Positions 20,758 to 29,218 of a stretch of 36,014 nucleotides of DNA are shown here, one piece after another. Origin of the DNA: Poteriospumella lacustris (taxonomy: Eukaryota; Sar; Chrysophyceae; Chromulinales; Dinobryaceae). The stretch covers positions 1 to 36,014 of the forward strand of contig SMOI01000317.1 in NCBI GenBank assembly GCA_008000375.1, given 5' to 3'. Numbering within the stretch: position 1 is the stretch's first letter; every line of letters starts with the position of its first letter. Under the pieces are notes generated by a model, which was not told the origin of the DNA, did no database searches, and worked only from the letters and a program-made list of their open reading frames with translations. The translations under genes and the position numbers were made by a program.

Positions 20758-21044
20758 CGCCCCAGATGCCTGCGGATCAGCCAAATAGCGAAATGGAGGA
20801 GGGGGGCCCAGTGAACAGCCGCATTGTCCGATCCGCGATCTGCCAGTCTGGATATCGTCGGCGATCGGCGTGGAAGAAGCGGTCAGCCGGCCGTTTCAGA
20901 ATTTCGTCGGTCGACGGGGCCGTCGGTTGAAAATGGACACGGGACACTGGTCAACTCGTAGGGCTTGACGCTTCAGATAGTTACCGGTACTCTTCGCGTC
21001 GCAGGGGAAAATAGCACACGATAAATTTCATCGATGATTTTTAA
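20758..21044. promoter_or_regulatory. Upstream region of the BspA-like gene
   Basis: Probable promoter and 5' leader of the minus-strand BspA-like gene. The transition from GC-rich to AT-rich DNA occurs near 20990. No specific motif identified. Confidence 0.35.
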
Positions 21045-21740
21045 TTGATGTTCACATTGGAAACCGGACACCTTGCAATTATTTTGATTTCAGAAATGTC
21101 TAATCCGACTCATGAATGCTTCGCTTGCTTAGCAACCACAATTCAACATGCAGAAGAGGTGGCTCCTCCACTAGTTTTTGCAGGTTCTTCCTGTCCAAGT
21201 CGTCCTGGAATTGGTCACGCGTGGGCAAGAATAGGCGCGACTTCTGCAAGTGCCTCAGGAGGTATCGCATGTTTCTTTAGATATTTTACCTGTTCTGCGA
21301 CTGATTCTTTTTCTGTTCTGCCTTTTCTTCCCAAAGAAGATGAAGCATTTGGACAACCGTTGACGTTGGAGGAACTGTTATTCGAAGCGGCGTGGCTTTT
21401 CTCTTTTTTATTTGCGTCGGATCATTGGCAGGATATCTCAAAGGAAACTATTGCAAGTCCTTTGACGAAGGAAAAACAAAGTTTGACGTTGCAAAAATCG
21501 CCTTCATCCAGTGCTTTTGCTTTGTTATCGATCGAATCCTCAAAGCCTGTATCGGAAGCATCACACCCTTCGTACTCGCAATCTGTGGAGTCGTGCTCGC
21601 CGAATTTCCAGTACCAACCACACCACAAAGTCGATTGAAATTCGGCCTTGTTTTTGTAGTGTTGACGGGTGTTGCCTTTAATGTATATATATTTGTCCAA
21701 TAACTGTAATTCTGGAGTACACGTGGTACTAAACAATACG
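21045..21740. other. AT-richer block with overlapping ORFs, possible foreign or decayed gene
   Basis: Base composition differs sharply from the flanking gene. Plus-strand frame 21048-21638 (ATG, 196 aa) overlaps plus-strand frame 21344-21703, whose translation is strongly hydrophobic with three candidate membrane helices (VAFLFFICVGSLAGYL; FVLAICGVVLAEF; LKFGLVFVVLTGVAFNVYIFV) but has no ATG. A third ORF lies on the minus strand (21422-21736). At most one is real. The hydrophobic frame looks most protein-like and could be a 3' exon or remnant of a membrane protein gene. No family recognised. Confidence 0.25.
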
Positions 21741-22402
21741 GGAAGTTTCCCGATTTATAAATGCGGAACAGTCATTCTACATTCACACCACCTTATCGAA
21801 ATATTTCTATTTTACGAATCGGCATACATCATATTTTTCCAGGAGATGATTTGCCCATACCCGGTACCTATTACATAGTTCACGTCTCACCAGACAATGT
21901 GTCCAGAAAAGGGTCGGGTTAGGTGTCCAAAAAGAGCCTCTCGCCGTCGGCGAAGTGCATGTTGTGATCGCTGCGTTGCTGCACTGCGTCGTCAGCGGCC
22001 TAAACGGAGGAGTGCAAGCTCGAATGGCAACGTACTCCCTTATATGGTATTTTGTAGGGGCACGGGCGGGTTTACCTAGTAGTCAGCTTATCGGTGAATC
22101 CGCAGATCACTTGGTTCTTTACATTCAGCTGGACGTGTCGTAGCAACCAAAGTTGACTTCAACGTGTTGTTCCAACGACGAGGCGTCTAGCTGCATCAAT
22201 GCTGAGTTCTCTGCCTCTTGGAGCGGCAGCGATAGGATCCGTGCGCCCACTATACTGAGCGATCCTTAACACGTAAATAATAACACACTTACCGCAACTA
22301 GACAGTTATTACGCATCCTTGGTATGATTCGCGTGCGAAGTGGCGGATGCACGTGGCCGTTCAACCCTCGGGTTAGTTTTGGCGGCGACTTTTGCTTCTT
22401 CT

Positions 22403-22449
<47 letters not shown>

Positions 22450-22639
22450 TTGCCTCGCCACCCAGCCTGTCAGCCTGCACACAGATTGTCCAGCATCTGG
22501 GTCGCGGCAGTGCCGCGTGCGGCGATCACGGCGTGGGCGGCAGTGTCAGCTCGGACGTGATCAAGAGGGAAAGGCGTGGATGCGCGGCACTTGGTAGTGC
22601 AGGTGTGACAGTAGATGCAGCAGTGAGTGCGGGTGCCCC
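21741..22639. other. Intergenic, with GTC microsatellite
   Basis: No supported gene. It includes an imperfect palindrome around 21741-21755 (CGGGAAGTTTCCCG) and a pure GTC run at about 22403-22449, followed by ordinary-looking unique sequence. Confidence 0.5.
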
Positions 22640-22750
22640 TGGGACTAACAAGGGGAAAGCCCCCCAGCGGTAACGCGTGAAGGGCTACGTAGTATGTAAT
22701 ACTACAAGGCCTTCACGCTTACCGCGGGGGCTTCCCCTTGTATACGGCAT
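22640..22750 (+). mobile_element. Palindromic (foldback/MITE-like) element, copy 1
   Basis: Arms 22648-22695 and 22699-22741 are inverted repeats around a GTAGTAT-GTA-ATACTAC core. The left arm starts ACAAGGGGAAAGCCCCCC and the right arm ends GGGGGCTTCCCCTTGT. A diverged copy lies at 32031-32136 on the other strand, and homology extends outside the arms (TGGGACWAACAAGGGG at one end, CCCCTTGTRTACGGCA at the other). No ORF inside. Non-autonomous foldback or MITE origin is inferred; a structured RNA is an alternative. Confidence 0.6.
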
Positions 22751-23508
22751 GTGGTGTTTGTGTGGTATGCTCCTTTTTGGTGATTAAGAAGTTTATCGAT
22801 TTTCATTTAAAATGTTGCATGTGTTGTGCGATGGTGAATATATCTGAATGTTTATACAGAAAATATAATAATTAATAAGATAATATTTAATTTGGACGAT
22901 GAGAGAGGATATATAGTGATATGGGTGATGCGCAGTGTCACTGAGGCTGACGATTCGCTGCGGATGGACGATGTGCGGACAGACGGACGGTCTGAGCGAG
23001 GGTCTCAGCGACAGTGACGGGGAGAGCGAAATTTAACGCTAATGCCGCCCGGGTGACACAGAGTAGTCCCCCGCCCCTATAGACTGCGCTCGGCACGCCC
23101 AGCATACAGCCGACACGGCCTGACACGGCCTCGGCGGAAGTGACGCGGCTCTCTCCGCCGCCCAGTGGACCCGTCGTCGTGGGAGCTCGGTCCGCTGCGA
23201 TACGACTGCGGCGCCGCCTTCCTCGACCTCGGGTGCCTTTTCCTCGTCCTCTTCGTCAGCTGCTCGTGGCGAGGCGACGTCGCCGTAGTCAACGTCGTGG
23301 TTTCGCGGGCGACAGGAGTGGCCGCCACTTTCGCCATCTCGCGGCCTGTGTCAGCCGCGCTCTCCTGTGTCAGCTCCGTACCAATGCGCGGACACTGCTG
23401 CGGCGCTGCGCCAGCAGTGTCCCACAGGTTGGTCACGGAACAAAGCGGTCGCCGCCTCGCCCTGCGAGTCGACTCGTCGGTGGAGGTGGCTGCGTCTCGT
23501 TCGGCGTG
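22751..23508. other. Intergenic, AT-rich then GC-rich
   Basis: 22760-22910 is very AT-rich. From 23000 GC rises. On the minus strand a stop-free stretch from about 23345 to 23039 reads like protein (acidic DEEDEEKAPEVEEGG) and is preceded by an acceptor-like CTGACACAG, so it might be an exon, but no start or partner exon is visible. The rest should be the 3' UTR of the GNAT gene. Confidence 0.4.
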
Positions 23509-24024
23509 TTACAACGGTTTGCGCAGCACGTAGAAGAATACGTCACGCACACATACTGCGGGTTCGGGGAAGGGCTCTTCGCGAATGATCGAGTAGCCGT
23601 TGCGCTGGTACATCGGCAGGACGTCGGTGCGCACGTTGACCACGCGAATGTCCACCGACGCGCACTGCTCGCGCCGCGCAGTCTCCTCGGCGAGCTGGAT
23701 CAGACGACGTCCAACGCCTTTGCGAATGGAAGCCAAAGGGCCAAAGTAGAGGCGCCGAGAGCGCTGGTCCACGTCGTCCGCGTCGTAGAAAAACTTGTAG
23801 AAAATGGCGCCCACGACGGCGCCGTCGGCGGCCTCCGCGACGACAATGCTTCCCAGTCGCCGCAGCTCTTCTACTTCGTCTATGCTTCCGTAGCGCTCTT
23901 CTCCTTCGCGTTTGAAACCGACGCCGTCGCTGCCCACTTCGATGCGGTAGACGTCGTTGAGCAGCTGGAACAGCGCCGGCATGTGCTCGTCGCGCAGCTC
24001 CGTCAGAGTCACAGCCTCGGTCAT
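23509..24024 (-). CDS. GNAT-family N-acetyltransferase
   Basis: 171 aa, ATG at 24024, single exon. The fold signature is clear: an N-terminal LTELRDEHMPALFQLLNDVY helix, beta strands 60-80 (IVVAEAADGAVVGAIFYKFFYD), the acetyl-CoA pyrophosphate loop RKGVGRRLI at about 101-109 (R/Q-x-x-G-x-G/A motif A), and motif B DVLPMYQRNGYSI at about 134-146. GNAT enzymes move acetyl groups from acetyl-CoA to amines on proteins or small molecules. The length fits a stand-alone single-domain enzyme, with the layout of protein N-alpha-acetyltransferase-like GNATs, but the substrate cannot be read from the sequence. No targeting signal seen. Divergent from the gene at 24434. Confidence 0.88.
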   Translation of the reverse strand: MTEAVTLTELRDEHMPALFQLLNDVYRIEVGSDGVGFKREGEERYGSIDEVEELRRLGSIVVAEAADGAVVGAIFYKFFYDADDVDQRSRRLYFGPLASIRKGVGRRLIQLAEETARREQCASVDIRVVNVRTDVLPMYQRNGYSIIREEPFPEPAVCVRDVFFYVLRKPL

Positions 24025-24433
24025 GTCGTCTGCTCGCCTGGGATCGTATTTGGCTCTGAAAGCATCAGGCCCTCCGCTTGCAGCCGTCGCACGGCGTTCA
24101 ACGTTGTCACAGCCGTGTGAGAGGGCGTCGGCGGCGGCGGCGCCTCCTGACTCCCTCTACCGCTTAACTAAGCTACTAAAGTCAATAAAGCCCTTAGTTA
24201 AGCTCCTTAACTTCGATTTGCCGGAATCCCGACATCTATCCCACTTTCCCGTGATTACGTAATCGCTGCAGACTTTTTCGCCGACGCGACGCCCGACGCG
24301 CCGGATACCGTCGCCGACTTTTGGAGGCTCTTCGAGCAGAATCGATCGACCGAGGGGATGCCAGGACGTCTCTATTGATTTTGATTTATTTGTGTACTGC
24401 CGAGAGAGCGAAGTGTGGGTGTCTGGAGCCGCC
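24025..24433. promoter_or_regulatory. Shared divergent promoter region (GNAT / helical protein)
   Basis: 409 bp between divergent ATGs. A perfect 11-bp inverted repeat GCTTAACTAAG / CTTAGTTAAGC lies at 24162-24172 and 24193-24203, with an AATAAA in the loop. It could be a paired factor-binding site or hairpin. Confidence 0.4.
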
Positions 24434-25144
24434 ATGTCGAACCCGTGGACGTACTCGCCGCGCGACATCGCCCTGGCGCCGCTGTACCGCACCTTGAAGA
24501 CCATTGAAGATCCCAGCGACCTCTCGTCCATCGCCCAAGTGTCAACTGCGAACACTAGTGCCAAGAACAACACTCCATTTCAAGACGCATCGGTCGGGCG
24601 CAAGCGCAGCACGTTGATCGAGAAGCTGCGCCAGGCGGACGTCGTCAACCAGCGCCGCCGCAACGACCCCAGCATCCACGGCATCTCGCCCGAGAACGCG
24701 AAGATCATCACATTCGCGCGCAAGCTCACGAAGATCTTCGTGATCGTGTCGCGCAGTCTGGAGCAGTTCCAGAAGGCGGACGTGCTGAAGACGGCCTATC
24801 TGCAGGCCTTCCTGTCGAACCAGCTGCTCTGGGACGACATCTCCTACGAAAACAAGCAGCGCCTCATCCACACGTCGCGCCATCTGCTCGAGCAGCTGCT
24901 GCAGCTGCTGCAGAACCAGGAGTCGGTGTCGCGCCACAACTCGTTCGCGCAGTGCGTCACCGAGCTGCAGGAAGTGATGGACCGGACGGAGATCATGCGC
25001 GACGACACGCAGGCCGACGACGTGGCTCTGGAGGACCTCTTCGAGGTGCTGTCGCAGTGCATGGCCACGCTCGAGGTCATCAAGCTGACGCACCAGCCGA
25101 TGACGCTGCAGTCGGACAGCGCCGACGACCACTCCGCCTACTGA
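24434..25144 (+). CDS. Helical protein of unknown function
   Basis: 236 aa from ATG 24434 in a strong Kozak context (GCCGCCATGT); an upstream in-frame GTG at 24392 is ignored. Residues 1-75 are polar (MSNPWTYSPRDIALAPLY...), 75-100 basic (RKRSTLIEKLRQADVVNQRRR), and 105-225 almost entirely amphipathic helix (ITFARKLTKIFVIVSRSLEQF; LLEQLLQLLQNQ; DDVALEDLFEVLSQCMATLEV). The tail is acidic. No membrane segment, signal or catalytic motif. Normal codon use for this genome and low-complexity-free sequence argue for a real conserved gene. It shares a promoter region with the GNAT gene. A helical-bundle adaptor is possible; I do not recognise the family. Confidence 0.8.
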   Translation: MSNPWTYSPRDIALAPLYRTLKTIEDPSDLSSIAQVSTANTSAKNNTPFQDASVGRKRSTLIEKLRQADVVNQRRRNDPSIHGISPENAKIITFARKLTKIFVIVSRSLEQFQKADVLKTAYLQAFLSNQLLWDDISYENKQRLIHTSRHLLEQLLQLLQNQESVSRHNSFAQCVTELQEVMDRTEIMRDDTQADDVALEDLFEVLSQCMATLEVIKLTHQPMTLQSDSADDHSAY

Positions 25145-25628
25145 ACCGACCCCCGCGGCTTCTGTCGCCGCTCTGTAAATAGTTTGTCCTCTGCGATGTA
25201 CTGACGACGCGCCGCGCCCGCAGAGGCGACGGCCGCCCCTTAACTAGCGTCGCCTTCCGCCCACTGCCCACGCCCTCGGCGGCTCTTGCACCGTACGGCA
25301 GGTTACAGCGCCTCTATGGGCAGCATAACCTGTCTTGCCTGATCTGTCGCACTGTGCTGCAATGCTGGCGTCCGCTGGAAACTGTTCGGCCCCGTCGCCA
25401 CCGACGCCGCCACCGCCGAGCACCAACACAGATACCCAGATCACCCAAATCGTTTGGGTCTGGACGTTTCGTTTTTTTGACGCGACGGTCGGCGGCGGGT
25501 CGCGACGACGACGACGGCCGAGCGACTGGTCGCCGCCGCCGCGGCGCCGGCGCCTGAGCGAGCGCGCGATCCGCCGTCGTTGCCGCCCTGTCGCCGCATT
25601 CTTCAATTCGTGCGACCAGCGAACAGTC
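25145..25628. other. Intergenic between two plus-strand genes
   Basis: Holds the 3' UTR of the helical protein gene and the promoter/5' leader of the SET gene. The SET frame is open upstream to 25335 with an ATG at 25362, but that stretch is Pro/Arg-rich and not domain-like. Confidence 0.5.
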
Positions 25629-27122
25629 ATGGCAACCAACGAGGAACCGCTATCGTCCGGGGACGCGCTCGGAGCGCTGCTGGAGGAGTGCCGCGCCGCC
25701 GGCGCCGTCTTCTCCGAGAAAGTCGCTTTTCAGCTGTCGGAGGACGCCGGTGTGGGCGTCTTCGCCAAGGATCGCGTGGCGCGCGGCGAGGTGCTCATGT
25801 CCGTGCCCTACAGCCTCTGCATCTCCGCGCGCGCCGTGAGCGAGCACGAGCTGCTGAAGGAGATCTTCGTGGACAACCCGGGCCTGCTGAACTACCCCGA
25901 CGAGGTGCTCGCGCTCGGCCTGATCTACGCCATGAAGTACAACGAGGCGCACCCGCACGAGCTGACGGTCAGCGCGGCGTGTCCGTGGGCGCTGCACGTG
26001 AAGACGATGCCGATGACGTTCAACACGCCGCTGTACTGGGCCGAGCCCGAGCTCGAGCGCCTCCGCGGCCACAACATCTACCATCTCACGCGCATGCTCA
26101 AGCGCCAGATGCTCGAGGACTTCCGCAGCATCATCGCGCCCATCGCGAGCAACTACCCGGCGCTCTTCGCGGGCGACGGGCCCGTGGAGCTGGACCACTA
26201 CGTCTGGGCGCTGTCCGTCGTCTACTCGCGCGCGCTGGAGCTCGAGCGCCGCGGCGAGGTCGAGCGCTGCGTCGTGCCCGTGCTGGACATGGTCAACCAC
26301 CACCCGTTCCTCGGCCTCGAGCCGCCCGCCACCGCCGCGGCCGCCGACGGGGCCGCCGACGGCGCGAGCGTGTTTCAGCTGGCGACGGCGCTCGGCGGCG
26401 CCGCGGCCGCGCGCGACACGTTTCACTACGACGAGGCGACGGACGCGATGCAGCTGCTGGCCGGCCGCGAGTACTGCGGTGCGCTGGCGGCGGCGACGAG
26501 CGACGCGTCGCAGTGGGAGGAGGTGTTCGCGGTGTACGGCGCGTACAGCGACGCGAAGCTGCTCTACTCGTACGGCTTCGTGCTGCCGCAGGGCCTCAAC
26601 CCCTTCGGCGGCGTCGACGTCTACACGAAGCTGCAGCCCACCGCGCGCGCCTTCGAGCGCAAGCAGCGCGTCATCGACGCGGTCGCGGGGCTGCGCGCGC
26701 TCGGCAGCCGCTACGACTTCGTCGGGACGGTGCAGCGCGGCGGCGCCGTGGCCGAGGAGCTGCTCGGCTACGTGCGCGTGCTGCAGGCCACCGACGCCGA
26801 CCTCGACGAGCTCGAGCAGCGCCTGCGCATGGCCAACGCCACCAACACGCCGCGCTCGGTCGCGGCCATCGCGCAGGCGCCGCTGTCGCCGGCGAACGAG
26901 GCCGCGACGCTGCGGTCGCTGACGGAGCTGCTGCTGGCGCGCGCGCGCGTCGAGGCGGCGCAGGAGGAGACGCGGCGCCTGGGCGAGCTGCTGCTGGACG
27001 AGGCGGTGTCGGCGCAGGACCGCGAGCTGCTGGCGCTGTCGGTGCAGTGCGCCGACCGCGCGCTGCTGCTGGCGGCGGTCGACCGGCTGCGCGAGCGCCT
27101 CGCGGCGCTGGAGCAGCGCTGA
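25629..27122 (+). CDS. SET-domain protein lysine methyltransferase (SETD3/SETD6/Rubisco-LSMT type)
   Basis: 497 aa from ATG 25629 (MATNEEPLSSGD). The split SET domain is clear. Residues 41-60 (GVGVFAKDRVARGEVLMSVP) are the opening strand. Residues 100-200 form the helical iSET insert. 220-225 (DMVNHH) carries the conserved Asn-His that contacts S-adenosylmethionine. 303-317 (YGAYSDAKLLYSYGF) is the post-NH block, followed by NPFGGVDVY. Residues about 340-497 are the helical C-terminal substrate-binding domain typical of Rubisco LSMT-like enzymes. It transfers methyl groups from SAM to lysine or histidine side chains of non-histone proteins; the substrate is not deducible. An Ala-rich expansion follows DMVNHHPFLGLEPP. 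The stop codon lies in a 7-bp tandem giving stops in all three frames. Convergent with the RING gene. Confidence 0.92.
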   Translation: MATNEEPLSSGDALGALLEECRAAGAVFSEKVAFQLSEDAGVGVFAKDRVARGEVLMSVPYSLCISARAVSEHELLKEIFVDNPGLLNYPDEVLALGLIYAMKYNEAHPHELTVSAACPWALHVKTMPMTFNTPLYWAEPELERLRGHNIYHLTRMLKRQMLEDFRSIIAPIASNYPALFAGDGPVELDHYVWALSVVYSRALELERRGEVERCVVPVLDMVNHHPFLGLEPPATAAAADGAADGASVFQLATALGGAAAARDTFHYDEATDAMQLLAGREYCGALAAATSDASQWEEVFAVYGAYSDAKLLYSYGFVLPQGLNPFGGVDVYTKLQPTARAFERKQRVIDAVAGLRALGSRYDFVGTVQRGGAVAEELLGYVRVLQATDADLDELEQRLRMANATNTPRSVAAIAQAPLSPANEAATLRSLTELLLARARVEAAQEETRRLGELLLDEAVSAQDRELLALSVQCADRALLLAAVDRLRERLAALEQR

Positions 27123-27316
27123 GCGCTGAGCGCTGAGCGGCGGCGATTGTAACGCGGCGGAGGCGCCGCGGCGATGTAAATAGCGACGGAGACACAGCGC
27201 GACGAGTGAGGGCGGCGGTTACAGCGACGGCGACGGCGACGGGGCCGCGGACGGAAAAGCGAAAAGCGACGGAAACTGACAGCGAAACGAGCGAAAATCA
27301 AAACGGCCGCGCTACG

Positions 27317-29218
27317 CTACGGCAGCGACGGCGGCGGCGACGGCGACAGCGACGGCGACAGCGACGGCGGCAGCGACGGCGGCAGCGACGGCGGCAGCGG
27401 CCCAGCGGCGGCTGAAGCGGCAGCGGCGGCCAGCGACGGCGGCGGCTCCGAAGCGTCGACGGCGGCGGCGGCGGAGGCGGCGGGCGGCGGCAGCGCGTGC
27501 AGCAGCATCTGCAGCGCGTCGCGCTTGCACAGCGGACAGCAGCAGCCGCTGCCGCCGTCGCCCGCCGAGCGACCGGCGCCGAGGCGGCGCCTCGGCCGCT
27601 GAGCCCCGCCGCCGCCGCTGTGGCGCTGCAGCGCGCGCAGGAACCAGGCGAGCAGGCAGAGCTCGTGGTACTCGTGGCCGCAGCCGGGCAGCGCCACGAC
27701 CACGTCGCCGCTCTGCGCCGCCTCGAGGCAGATGGCGCACCACAGCGCCGCGTCCTCCGCGTCGCCCTTCTCGGCGCCCGCCGCGCCGCTCTCCTCGTCG
27801 CCCGCGACGCCCGCGACGCCGCTGCCGCGGCGCGAGCTCGTCGCCGACGCGGTCGCGGTCGCGCGCTGGAAGCCGCCGAGCGACAGCAGCTCCGCGAGGC
27901 CGAACGAGAAGTGCGACGCGCCGCTGGACGCGCGACTGCCGCTGGCCGGCGGCGGCAGCGGCAGCGGCAGCGGCGGCGGTGCGACGTGGCCCGTCGACTG
28001 CAGCGCCGAGTCGGCGGAGCAGCTGCGCCGCAGCGTCGCCGCGGCGTCGTCGGTGCGTTGCGACTGGTGGCGGCGGTCGGCGAGCGGCTCGGCGGGCGAC
28101 AGCGGCGGCGACGGCGACGGCGGCGCGGCGTCGTCGTCGTCCATCAGCAGCAGCCGCCGCGCCTGCTCGGTCGGCAGACGCTTCTGCGACGGCTGCGGCG
28201 ACTGCTGCGGCGAGGCGGGCAGCGACACGGCCACTTCGACCGACAGCGCCGCCTCCGCGTCGAAGGCGACGACGGCCGCCGCGTCGGCGACGACCGGCTC
28301 CGCCGCCGTCGACGGTCGCGCGCGGAACCAGCCGGCGACGGCGGCGCCGAGGCCCTGCGACGCGACGGACGGCGCCGTCGACGACGACGAGGCGCTCGAC
28401 TGCTGCGAGGCGAAGGACGCCGACCGCGACGCGACGATGTGCGTCGCCAGCGTCGCGAGCAGCGTCGAGGACGACTCGGGCAGCAGCGGCAGCGGCAGCG
28501 GCAGCGGCGGCGTCGGCGCCCGCGTCGACAGCGACGCGGCGAACAGCGCGGCGCCGTGCGCGTCGCCGTCGGTCGACGAGCTGCCGCTGGCGGCGGCTTT
28601 GAGGCACTTGTCGCCCAGCGGCGACACGTAGACGCGGCGGCGGAAGAGCGGCGCGAGCTCTTCGTCGAGGACGCGGTTCCACGCGGACCGCGTCAGCAGC
28701 GCCAGGTAGAACTCGTGCGGCGACTCCTCGCGGCTCAGCGCCGCCAGCTCCGACGCGGCGGCCTCCGCGTAGCCCAGCGACGTCGTCGGCGAGCCGTACG
28801 GGTGCTGGCTGCTGGCGAAGTTGCTGCGCAGGTAGCTGGCGACGCGCGAGTGCGGCGCGCGGCGGTGCGTCGCGTCGGCGGGCCGCTGTCCGCGCTGCGC
28901 CAGCTCCTGGCGCCGGCGGTAGCGGTGGCGCAGGTAGAGGCCCGTGAAGAAGCTGGTGCAGAGCACGGCGGTGACGACCTCGAGCGCGACGTTCTGCGTC
29001 TCGATGACGAACCACCAGACGCGGCCGGCGATCGCCAGCAAAATCAAATACGCGAAGCACTCGAGCTCCCGCCGGTAGTTGTTGTTGTTATTGTTGTGGT
29101 TGTTGTTGTTGTGCTGGTGCATGCGGGGCTGGTGCGCGGGCGGGAGAGCGACGACGGCTTCTGCGGCGACCTCTGCGGCGGCCCCGCGGCCTCGCATCTC
29201 CACCGCGCTGCTGTCCAT
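27317..29218 (-). CDS. RING-H2 membrane protein, probable E3 ubiquitin ligase
   Basis: 633 aa from ATG 29218 (MDSSAVEMRGRG); an in-frame TTG lies upstream. An Asn-rich tract at 35-47 comes from an AAC microsatellite. Two hydrophobic helices follow at about 54-72 and 77-96, then a basic stop-transfer RHRYRRR. A long Ser/Ala/Pro-rich middle is probably disordered. The RING-H2 finger is at about 494-564: CAIC, CGHEYHELC and CPLC supply C3-H2-C3 zinc ligands, with a 39-residue Gly/Arg insert between ligands 6 and 7, longer than usual. The tail is a PPSL repeat coded by GGCAGCGAC-type DNA repeats. RING-H2 proteins recruit E2 enzymes to ubiquitinate targets; here at a membrane with the RING facing the cytosol, by inference. 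Confidence 0.85.
   Translation of the reverse strand: MDSSAVEMRGRGAAAEVAAEAVVALPPAHQPRMHQHNNNNHNNNNNNYRRELECFAYLILLAIAGRVWWFVIETQNVALEVVTAVLCTSFFTGLYLRHRYRRRQELAQRGQRPADATHRRAPHSRVASYLRSNFASSQHPYGSPTTSLGYAEAAASELAALSREESPHEFYLALLTRSAWNRVLDEELAPLFRRRVYVSPLGDKCLKAAASGSSSTDGDAHGAALFAASLSTRAPTPPLPLPLPLLPESSSTLLATLATHIVASRSASFASQQSSASSSSTAPSVASQGLGAAVAGWFRARPSTAAEPVVADAAAVVAFDAEAALSVEVAVSLPASPQQSPQPSQKRLPTEQARRLLLMDDDDAAPPSPSPPLSPAEPLADRRHQSQRTDDAAATLRRSCSADSALQSTGHVAPPPLPLPLPPPASGSRASSGASHFSFGLAELLSLGGFQRATATASATSSRRGSGVAGVAGDEESGAAGAEKGDAEDAALWCAICLEAAQSGDVVVALPGCGHEYHELCLLAWFLRALQRHSGGGGAQRPRRRLGAGRSAGDGGSGCCCPLCKRDALQMLLHALPPPAASAAAAVDASEPPPSLAAAAASAAAGPLPPSLPPSLPPSLSPSLSPSPPPSLP

Noticed and set aside
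22403-22449. GTC repeat considered as a CRISPR-like array
   Set aside because: Pure trinucleotide microsatellite without spacers, and the window is eukaryotic.
24157-24573. 138-aa minus-strand ORF overlapping the gene at 24434
   Set aside because: Antisense to a better-supported gene and spans the divergent promoter.
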